A program made the translations under genes and the position numbers. A DNA stretch of 64,000 nt from an uncultured Verrucomicrobia subdivision 3 bacterium (GTDB taxonomy: Bacteria > Verrucomicrobiota > Verrucomicrobiia > Limisphaerales > UBA11358). Below the pieces are notes generated by a model. It was not told the DNA's origin and made no database searches. It worked only from the letters and a program-made list of their open reading frames with translations. This document shows, piece after piece, positions 1-9,100 of the stretch. How positions within the stretch are numbered: the first letter of the stretch is position 1; every line of letters begins with the position of its first letter. The stretch lies in the NCBI GenBank assembly GCA_903895255.1, contig CAITTG010000005.1:1-64000 (forward strand), given 5' to 3'.

Positions 1-68
1 GCCAACTGGCACACCAAATGGTTTCCGATCAAAAGCGGACCGGCCCCTTACTACGCCTCCCGTTTTTA

Positions 69-97
69 TCTGCGTCCATCTGCGTCCATCTGCGGTT
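69..97. repeat. TCTGCGTCCA decamer repeat
   Basis: Two exact copies of TCTGCGTCCA are followed by a partial third copy (TCTGCGGTT). The wording resembles the TCCGTGTTTATC / TCTGCGTCCATC intergenic repeats found between genes in many environmental genomes, and a related copy lies at 11933-12022. The first 116 bases of the window hold no gene that I can recognise. Confidence 0.5.
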
Positions 98-115
98 GAA
101 ATGAATTGTTCCGGC

Positions 116-394
116 TTAGAGCCTGTCTGAAAATTCAAAAGGGTCCTGTTTTCGCGGAAAGGCCGGTCTGGCAAGGCGCGACGAGCGCGCATACCCTTTA
201 TGGGTCTGTAAGCGAGGAGCAACGCCGCCAGACCGGCCTTGCCGCGAAAACCCTTCGGGCGGCAGGTCTTTTGGCTGTGGACTTCGTTGGCTCGGCCCTG
301 ACAGCCCGCTGCGGGGATGCGCGGGCCTCGCCGTCTCGTCCACAGCCAAAATCCCTTGCCGCAGGACCCTTTTCAATTTTCAGACAGGCTCTTA
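116..394. mobile_element. MITE-like palindromic element with TTA target duplication
   Basis: Two 30-nt ends at 119-148 and 362-391 are inverted copies with one mismatch. They begin GAGCCTGTCTGAAAATT and end AATTTTCAGACAGGCTC. The element is flanked on both sides by TTA (116-118 and 392-394), as expected of a 3-bp target duplication. Inside are two more inverted pairs: 148-172 with 227-251 (25 nt, one mismatch) and 269-282 with 338-351 (14 nt, perfect). It contains no transposase. Open frames exist on both strands because of the symmetry, but none resembles a protein. IS5-superfamily elements of the IS1031 type have GAG-starting ends and TNA duplications, so a non-autonomous derivative is the likely explanation; this assignment is from memory. 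It sits just downstream of the glgP stop codon. Confidence 0.7.
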
Positions 395-437
395 GTTAAA
401 AGCTGAGGCGAGGCAGGGTTTCGGCCTTCTATATTCA

Positions 438-2612
438 CTATTTCGCCCCGTAATACTTCTGCGCGTATTCCTTCACCATCCGGTCCGTGGTGAACGGCGA
501 AACCATCGTGGCCATCGAGTTGCGAATGCGTTCAATCCACTGCCGGGGCACGCCCTGCTCGTCGCGGTTAAAGAACATCGGCACGATCTGCTGCGTGAGG
601 GTCTGATACAAATTGGCGCTGTCCACGCGATCCTGCTCCGCCACATTCTCCGGATGCGAGTCGCCGCCAATGGCAAAACCATTCGTGCCATCATACCCCT
701 CCCGCCACCAGCCATCCAGAATGCTGAAACCCATGCAACCGTGGCAGGTGGCCTTCATGCCGCTGGTCCCCGAGGCTTCCAAGGGACGCCGCGGGTTGTT
801 CAGCCAGATATCGCAGCCGGACACCATCTGGCGTGCGACATGAATGTCGTAATTTTCCAGGAAGACCAGGTAGCCCGCCAGCTCGCTGTGCTTGCTTAGG
901 TGAATGATCTGCTGAATGAAGCGCTTGCCATCATCATCCCGCGGATGCGCCTTGCCGGCAAAGATGAATTGCACCGGCCGTTGCTTGTCCTTGACCAGCT
1001 TGACGATGTTTGCAAATTCCTGAAAAATCAGCGGCGCGCGTTTGTAAGTGGCAAAGCGACGGGCAAAGCCAATCGTTAGCGCGTCCGGGTTCAGCAGGTG
1101 GTCAAACCGGATGAAGTCACCCTGGGTGAGGCGCTGGCTTTGCAGCAACAACCGCCGGCGGGCGAATTCCAGCAGCTCCCGCCGCTGTTTGTAACGCATC
1201 GCCCAGATTTCCTCGTCGGAAATGAACGCCGGGTCCTTCATTTTCGCCCAAAACTCGGGTGAGTTCAGTACTGCCGCATAATCCGTCCCGTATTTGTTCC
1301 GCAAAAACGCGGTCTCGCCATTCGCCTCATCCGTCAGCTTGCGCCGCCAGACCGAGCGCACCGACCCTTTCATCCAGCCCAGCAAATGAATGCCGTTGGT
1401 GATGTGCCCGATCGGCACTTTTTCCACCGGCGTGCCCGGATACAGGCACTGCCACATCTCGCGGCTCACCACCCCGTGCAATTCACTCACCGCGTTGGCC
1501 GCGCGGGAAATCTTCAGCGCCAGCACCGTCATGCAGAACGGCTCGTGCGCATCCTGCGGTTTCACCCGCCCGAGCGCGATCACCTCGGCAAACGGCACCG
1601 CCATCTGGCCCACATACCGTTGCAGGGCGTAGTTCATCAAGTCCGGCGTGAACCGGTCATGTCCCGCCTCCACCGGCGTGTGGGTCGTGAAAATACATTC
1701 CGCCTTCGTCGCCGTCTGCGCCTCGGCAAAGGAAAAGCCCCCCGCCATCTTTTCCCGGATCAATTCCAGCGTCAAAAAGGCCGCGTGGCCTTCGTTCATG
1801 TGAAACACCGAGGGCGCGATGCCCAGGGCCCGCAGCAAACGCACCCCGCCAATGCCCAGCAGAATCTCCTGCATGATGCGCGTGGTGCTGTCGCCGCCAT
1901 AAACCCGCAGCGTCAGGTCGCGAAAATGCGCCTCATTTTCCGGCAAATTCGTGTCCAGCAGATACACCGGCACCCGGCCCACATTCACCCGCCACGCCTG
2001 GAAGGTGACGGTGTTCATGGCGATTTCCACCGTGCATTTCAGCCGCGCCCCTTGCGGATTGAGCACCGGCTCCAGCGGCACATTGGCCGGGTCCACCAGA
2101 TTGTAATATTCCGTCTGCCAGTTGTTCGAATCAATCGCCTGCTGAAAATAACCTTCCCGGTAAAACAATCCCACGCCCGCAAACCCCAGCCCGAGGTCGC
2201 TTGCCGACTTCGAGTGGTCCCCGGCCAGGATGCCCAAACCGCCCGCCGAGATCGGCAGGGATTCATGAAACCCAAACTCCGCTGAAAAATACGCCACCGG
2301 ATTTTTATACAACTGCGGGGCATGCTGGTGCGTCCACGTGTTCTGGTCGGTCAGGTACGCTTTGAAATCCGCCAGCACCGACCGGACTTGTTTGGCAAAC
2401 GCCGCGTCCTGCAGGCGCACGCGCAACTCGTAATCCGACACCTCCCGCAGCACCGCCACCGCGTTGTGAAACAGGTTCTGCCAGCCGCGCGGCGAAAGCT
2501 CGCTGAACAAATCCTGGGCCTCCTGGTCCCAGCACCACCATAAATTGCGGGAGAGCTGGTTGAGACCCGCCACCAGTTCGTTTAATTCCACCGTTGTCAG
2601 AGGCTTGCTCAT
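438..2612 (-). CDS. glgP: Alpha-glucan phosphorylase (GT35, short form)
   Basis: This enzyme splits glycogen or maltodextrin with phosphate to give glucose 1-phosphate in the cytoplasm. The protein is about 725 residues, the size of the shorter bacterial/archaeal alpha-glucan phosphorylases rather than the roughly 815 residues of GlgP/MalP. Visible marks are the N-terminal region NLWWCWDQEAQ typical of this subgroup, ISAGGLGILAGD, HMNEGHAAF, and the PLP site EASGTSGMKA with the lysine near residue 620. The reading frame could also begin at TTG (2618), six bases earlier, and a purine-rich AAGGAA lies 6-7 nt before that TTG and about 12 nt before the ATG. I use the ATG because MSKPL is a natural N-terminus, but the choice is open. 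It is a single gene transcribed away from the large secreted protein. The YihX-like phosphatase at 26129 could act on its product, but the two are not linked. Confidence 0.95.
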   Translation of the reverse strand: MSKPLTTVELNELVAGLNQLSRNLWWCWDQEAQDLFSELSPRGWQNLFHNAVAVLREVSDYELRVRLQDAAFAKQVRSVLADFKAYLTDQNTWTHQHAPQLYKNPVAYFSAEFGFHESLPISAGGLGILAGDHSKSASDLGLGFAGVGLFYREGYFQQAIDSNNWQTEYYNLVDPANVPLEPVLNPQGARLKCTVEIAMNTVTFQAWRVNVGRVPVYLLDTNLPENEAHFRDLTLRVYGGDSTTRIMQEILLGIGGVRLLRALGIAPSVFHMNEGHAAFLTLELIREKMAGGFSFAEAQTATKAECIFTTHTPVEAGHDRFTPDLMNYALQRYVGQMAVPFAEVIALGRVKPQDAHEPFCMTVLALKISRAANAVSELHGVVSREMWQCLYPGTPVEKVPIGHITNGIHLLGWMKGSVRSVWRRKLTDEANGETAFLRNKYGTDYAAVLNSPEFWAKMKDPAFISDEEIWAMRYKQRRELLEFARRRLLLQSQRLTQGDFIRFDHLLNPDALTIGFARRFATYKRAPLIFQEFANIVKLVKDKQRPVQFIFAGKAHPRDDDGKRFIQQIIHLSKHSELAGYLVFLENYDIHVARQMVSGCDIWLNNPRRPLEASGTSGMKATCHGCMGFSILDGWWREGYDGTNGFAIGGDSHPENVAEQDRVDSANLYQTLTQQIVPMFFNRDEQGVPRQWIERIRNSMATMVSPFTTDRMVKEYAQKYYGAK

Positions 2613-2763
2613 AATCAAAAAGGTTCCTTAATAATCCTCGGCGATCCGCCGAATTCGTTGAAACTAAATACTGCCCGGGGCAAGGGCAAACAAAAAACTC
2701 ACACCTTTTTTGCCCTGCCTTGCCGGCTGCTCCACACTTTAGGCCCAATGGACCGTCATTCCT

Positions 2764-2855
2764 CAGCCCAGCGTATCGGGCTGGGTAAAAACGCGCCAAA
2801 ATCCCGCGCCCTGAAGGGCCGCGATACCCCCCCGGCGCGCGGGTCCGTGACCCGC
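2764..2855. repeat. REP-like hairpin cluster in a 530-bp gene gap
   Basis: Three small hairpins lie in a row: CAGCCC...GGGCTG (2764-2783), GCGCCCTGAAGGGC (about 2806-2823) and GCGGGTCCGTGACCCGC (2839-2855). The 'CCTGAAGGG' core matches hairpins in other gaps of this window (9779-9861, 38591-38673). The surrounding gap, 2613-3149, otherwise holds only the heptamer array and no convincing gene. An open frame runs through it into the next gene, but its predicted peptide is a low-complexity THRHPS-type readout of the array. Confidence 0.5.
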
Positions 2856-2917
2856 AGCGCATCGCCTTGCTGGCTGGCGTCAGAATTAGCCTTCCACCTC
2901 CTTGCCAAGGCGCAACA

Positions 2918-3099
2918 ACTCGCCACCCGTCACCCGTCACCCGTCACTCGTCACCCGTCACTCGTCACCCGCCACCCGTCACTCGTCACTCGTCACCCGC
3001 CACCCGTCACTCGTCACTCGTCACCCGCCACCCGCCACCCGCCACCCGCCACTCGCCACCCGCCACCCGCCACCCGTCACCCGTCACTCGTCACTCGTC
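2918..3099. repeat. Heptamer tandem array, ACYCGYC x 26
   Basis: Twenty-six units of seven bases run without interruption. All fit ACYCGYC, mainly ACCCGTC, ACTCGTC and ACCCGCC. Substitutions fall only at the two pyrimidine positions. The array ends about 50 bp before the start of the large secreted protein and is therefore probably in its leader. Two further units of the same kind (ACTCGTCACTCGT) stand alone near 42617, before the GH78 gene. Confidence 0.85.
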
Positions 3100-3149
3100 A
3101 CTCCCCTTTCTTCCTTGAATCCCCACCCCTTAACTGCTTCAATCGCTTC

Positions 3150-6100
3150 ATGATCAGTCTGGAGGAATTTAAATCCCGGCGGAGGTGTGCTTATCAGTTC
3201 CAGCGGGCTTTGCTCTGGTTGATCCTGATTGCCGCCACCGGCCTCGCCTCCTTGGCCCCCGCTCAAGTGATTGTCCTGCCGCCGCCCGTGCTCATCCCCA
3301 TCCCCCCGACCTCCACTGTCCAACCCGTTATCCCCGTCAGTTTGCTGGTGCTCTACACGCCTCAGGCTGCCGCCGCCGCCGGGGGCACCAATGCCCTGCT
3401 CAAACAGATCAGCATTGCTGTGGTCGAGGCCAACACGGTCTTTCAGAACAGCCGCGTCAGCACCCGCCTCTATCTCGCCCATGCCACCTTGGTTAACTAC
3501 CACGAATCCGGCACCGTTTCCAACGACCTCGCCCGCCTCCGAAATCCTAATGACAAGGTGTTTCAAAACGCCCATTTGTTGCGCCTCGCTTATGGCGCCG
3601 ACCTCGTCTGCCTGATCACCGAAAACGGCAGCGATTACCAGTTCTATGGCCTGCAAGGCCCCTCCGCCGCCAACGCTTTCAGCATCCTCCGCCAGCCCTT
3701 CCTCACCGGGCTGGATTATTTACCCGTCGTGCTTAGCTTCAATTTCGGCTGCCAGTTGGAACGCCCCTATGCCGACAGCGCCGCCGCCTTCCCCTACGCC
3801 TACGGCGATACCTTCTATGGGACCAACGGTTTGGGCTACCAGGCCGCGTACAGCACGGTGGATGCCTTCGGGGCCGCCCGGCTGCCGGTTTTCTCCAATC
3901 CGGATATTCAATTCGGTGGCGCCCCGGCGGGCATCCCCGTGGGCGACCCCAACCCCTGCGACAACGCCCTCGTCCTGAACCAAACCACTCCCATCGTGGC
4001 GAGTTTCTACGGCACCGCCCACCTCACCCTGCCCCCGGTCATTACGATTACTTCCCCAACGCCTGATGACCTCATTTACTCCGGCACCAACCTGCCCTTG
4101 ACGGCGACGGTCTCCGCTCCCGGCGGCAAAATCACCTCGGTGACCTGGTATTTCGACGATACCAATGAAATCGCCACCGTCACCACCGCTCCCTACCGCA
4201 CGGTCTGGCGCAATGTGCCCATCGGCGCGCATGTGCTGACCGCCGTGGCCACCGATAACCAACATGCCACCACCGCTGCCTATCCCATGAATGTCTCTAT
4301 CCGCCCGGGAAATGACAACTTTGCCAACCGTTGGACCATTGGCAAACTTCCGTTCAGCCTGCAGGAGGACAATACGCTGGCCACCACCGAACCGGGCGAA
4401 CCCATGATTGCCGGCTTTCCCCCACTGAATTCGCTGTGGTGGACCTGGACCGCCACCGCCGACACCGGCGTGACCATCACCCTCGCCACCAATAGCATTA
4501 TCTTCAATCTTTCCGTCTGGACCGGCACGAGCCTCAGCAACTTGACCGCAGTGGCTTCCGGGATTTATACTCCCAGTGCGCCCGCTAGCTTGTTCTTTCG
4601 CGCCACCGCCGGCACCCGTTATCAAATTGCCGCCGATGGCTGGGACGGTTTTTGGCAGGATCCCAACGTGCCTACTGGCACCATCGCCTTCACCGTGGCT
4701 TCCGGGGCCGGCCCCGCCAATGATGATTTTGCCCAACGCACCCGCTTGTCGGGCAGTTCAATTACCGTCAATGCCAATAATCTCTACGCCACGCAAGAAC
4801 CCGGCGAACCCGGACTGCCGGATATCGGTCCCTATGCGGGCGATGCGTCAGTTTGGTACACGTGGACGGCCCCGGCGAACGGGCAGGTTACCTTCACTTC
4901 CACCAGCGCAAACCTCAGCGAGAGCGGCCCTCTGGGCTTCGGTTTTTATACCGGCAACGTGCTGACCAATTTAACCCCGGTGCCCTGCGAAAACGCCGAC
5001 TTTACGGTGCTCGATACCCCTGACCAAAGCTTGGTGTTTGACGTGCAAGCGGGCGTCACCTATCAGCTTGCCTGTGATACTAACTCTAGACGTGAGGGGT
5101 ATACCGGGCCATTCACCTTCAATATAAATTTCGTTCCCTTCCCTCCCAATGACAATTTCGCGAATCGAACGATCCTCCATGGTTCCGCCCTCAGCCTGAC
5201 CAATTCCAGCCTGCTCGCCACCCTCGAATCCGGCGAGCCCGGCGATGGCTCCGGCAACCCGTCCATCTGGTGGTCTTGGACCCCGCTGACGTCCGGCTGG
5301 GTCACCCTGACCTCCGCCACCTATGATAATTTGCTGGTGTACACCGGCAACTCCCTGGACAGCCTCGTCCCCGTGCCGCTGGATTCCTCCGGCACTTTCT
5401 ACGCCACTGGCGGCACGGCTTACGCCATCGCCGCCTATGGCCCGCCTGGCCCGGTCGCTTTGAGCCTGCTCGAGTCCACCGTGCAAGTCACCAGCCCGGC
5501 CAACAACGCCACCTACTACCTCGGCACCCCGATTCCCCTGACCGCCAGCACCACCGGCAATGATGGCATTACCCGCCAGATCCAATATTTCGCCAATGGC
5601 CAGCTCGTGGGCACGGCCACCAAGCCTCCCTACAAGGTGACGTGGCTGCCTCCCACCGCCGGCCAGTATGGTAATTACGTTTTGACGGCCACCGCCACCG
5701 ATTATGCCGGTAATCAGCGCCACTCCCCCCCGGTAAATATCGGCGTGGTCTATCGCGCGCCAGCGAATGATAATTTCGCGCATCGCGACACCCTGCAAGG
5801 CACTTGGTTGACCGCCACCGCTTCCAACCAGGGGGCCACTTCGGAACCGGGTGAACCGGTCATTGCTGACGGTTACACGAATTCCCTTTGGTGGCAGTGG
5901 ACCGCCCCGGCTTCCGGCCTGGTCACCCTCTCCGCTGCCTCCGATAATTGGAATGACGATTATCTGGCGGTTTACACCGGCAGCAACCTGCCGGCCATCA
6001 ATCTGGCCAGCCTGGCGAGCCTCAATAGCGGCTACCATGTTGTGACCTTTACCGCCGCTGCCGGCACCACTTACTATTTCGGGGTCGTTGGGCCGTCCGG

Positions 6101-9100
6101 CTCTGTGGGGTTAAAATTATCCCTGTCCAACCTGCAAATCACCCGTCCCGCCTATGGCGCTGTCTTCACCAACGGCAGCACCCTCACCCTTCAGGCCCTG
6201 CCCACCGCGACTGAGCAGCCCCTCCAGCAAATTCAATTCTTTGCCAACGGCAATTACCTCGGCAGCGTGACGAATGCCCCGTACACCTTTACTTGGACCA
6301 ATGTTCCCGGCCTCAACTACGCCCTGCTGGCCACCGCCATCGATAAACTCGGCCATGACCGCTCCTCACCTGTTGTAAATATCAGCCTGCAACCGGCCAA
6401 TGATCGCTTTGCCAATCGCACCATTTTGCAAGGCGATTGGATTTCAGTGACCAACTCCACCGCCAATGCCACAGCCGAGCCTGGTAATCCACCGCTTGAA
6501 TTTAATTCCGTGGGCCCGTGCGTCTGGTGGCAATGGACCGCCCCGGCATCGGGGTTGGTGAACCTGTCTGTGCCAAGTTATTACAGGTACGACGCTGTAT
6601 ACCTTGGGGTCTTTACGGGCGATACAATAACAAATCTGCAAACTGTGGCCAAAGGTTTCGACCCTCTCACTTTCAGCGCCATGGCCGGCACAAATTATGT
6701 AATTGCAGCGCCAGCAGCGGTGAGCGTGCTGCTCAATTTGCAATTAATCCTTTCCAACGTGCAAATCACCAGCCCCACCAATGGCCAAACGGTGACGATC
6801 GGCACCAACCTGCTCTTTTCGGTTGATGCCAGCTCAGTGCAAAACCCCGTGCGCGAAGTGGATTTCTACACCAACAACACGTTGCTGGGCGCGGTGACCA
6901 ACGCTCCCTATTCGCTGTCCTGGACCAATGTCGGTGGCGGCAGTTTTACCCTTACCGCCACGGCGGTTGACAATCAGGGCCGGACCTGGCCCACCCCGCC
7001 GGTGACGATGAATGCCGTGCCGGTGAACGATGATTTTTCCCACGCCACCCCTCTCACCGGAACCGATTTCTCCGTCACCGGCAGCACGATCGGTGCTGGT
7101 TGGGAACCCGGCGAACCCGGCCTGTTTTACTATGGTCAGGATCAAACCATCTGGTACACGTGGACGGCTCCGGCGGCGGGTGTTTACTATTTAAACCTAA
7201 CCTCATTTTGGCTCGGACAATTAACGGTCTATACCGGAACTTCTCTCACCAATCTTACCCCGGTGGGCAGCGTGGCGGACATTTCGGATTATCCCTTGGC
7301 AATCAATGCCACCGCGGGTGCCACCTATCAAATCCAACTGGATTCCGCGTACGATGTTGAATTCAACTTTGATTTGCAGGCCGCCCCGGTGAATGCCACC
7401 TTCGCCAGCGCCATTCCCCTCACCGGCACTAACATCACCATCACCGGTAATGATAATTACGGCTACCCTGATGGTTCCGTGTGGTATTCCTGGACCGCTC
7501 CCACGAATGGCGAGGCCACCGTTACGAACTCCGCGAGTGGCTGGCTTCCCAACGTCCAAATTTTCACCGGTAACGATCCTGCGAATCTAATCCCCGTGGC
7601 CTCCGGCACCCCTGCCTCCTTCACGCCGGTGGCCGGGGTTACTTACTGGATCATGGTTAACAATGGTCCGGGACCGTTTTCCTTGAATTTCAACTTCACC
7701 CCCGCTCCGGGGAATGATTTCTTTGCAAACCGCACGCCGCTTTCCGGGCTGAATATTACCGTAAATGGCACCCTGCTCTACTCCACGGTCGAGCCCGGCG
7801 AGACCAATTACGCCGATATCTTCGGGCTCTACCCTTATTATGGGGGTGGTTCCGTGTGGTATTCTTGGACCGCTCCGGCGAGCGGCTACGTCCGCATTCA
7901 ACCGCCGCAGGCCAACTTGGCGGTGTTCACGGGCGATGACATTTCCAATCTGACGTCGGTCATATTCGGTCAATATGACAATGAGATCGATTTTAACGCC
8001 CTCGCCGGACAGACCTATCAAATCGCCGTGGTCCAGTCGTCCCTCTGGAACCCGGGCCCCTTTACTTGGTCCTTGGCCATGAACAAAGTCACCATCACCA
8101 ACCCCGTGGCCGGAGCCATCTTCCCCTTGGGAACCAATATTGAGGTTGCTGCCAGCACCATCGATCTGGACGGTGCCGTGACTTCGGTCGCCTTTTACGC
8201 CAACACCAATCTGCTGGGCATCGTCACCAATTCCCCCTTTAGCCTGGTCATGACCAACGTCACGGCGGGCGATTATGTGCTGACCGCCCAGGCCACCGAT
8301 GCCAACACCAACGTCACCACCAGTTTGCCGGTGGAAATCCAGGTGCCTCCGCCCAATGACAACTTTGCCCAGCGCATCCCGCTTGGCGGGACCAATCTCA
8401 CCTTTTCCGGCGATAACGGCGGAGCCACCACCGAACCCGGCGAATCCCTCCCGTCCGGAGCGTCGGGTCGTACCCTCTGGTGGTCCTGGACCGCGCCCAC
8501 GAATGGTGTCGTCACCCTCACCACCGCGATCCTGTCGGGCTTTGAAAACGCGACCAATTCGGGGTTCCCCATTGTTTACAACCATGCCCCGGCGGACGTC
8601 ATTATCATCAATCCATTCCCGCCCGAACCTTCAGGCTCGACCACGGGTCCGCTGGTCTCGTTTTATACCGGCAACTCCCTGCCCAATTTGGACCTCTGGG
8701 CAAGTAATGGCACCAATGGGTATTTTTGGGGATACTATTTTGGGGAAAGGGGAGTCCTCTCGCCCTTTACCTTTCCCGTGGTTGGCGGCCAAACTTACCA
8801 AATCTCGATGGACGGCGTAAACGGCAGTTTCGGCGCAGCCTCCATCAACTTGGCCTTAAACCCGCCCCTCTCGCCGCCGCCTAATGACAACTTCGCCCAG
8901 CGCACGGTTCTTACCGGCAGCAATATTGCCACCAACGGCACCACTGTGGGAGCCACGCTGGAGCTGACCGATCCCGATATCGGCAGCGGTCTGGATGCCC
9001 GGACCGTCTGGTATTCCTGGACCGCCCCCGCCAGCGGCACTGTCACGCTTGCCGTCGCCGCTCCCTTTTATGATGGCTTCCCTTCCCCAGGTCCCCAATA

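Noticed and set aside
106..399. Open frames of 97 and 86 codons on opposite strands of the MITE-like element
   Set aside because: They mirror each other because the element is palindromic, have no ribosome site and no protein similarity that I can see.
2918..3099. CRISPR array
   Set aside because: Units are 7 bp with no spacers, and there are no cas genes.
2658..3149. N-terminal extension of the giant secreted protein
   Set aside because: The frame is open only because it reads the heptamer array as a THRHPS-like low-complexity peptide. The signal peptide begins after ATG 3150.
3170..3184. Shared CCCGGCGGAGGT near two gene starts (3174 and 26846)
   Set aside because: In the first case it lies inside the coding region, in the second it provides the ribosome site; twelve bases in common are too few to claim a repeat.
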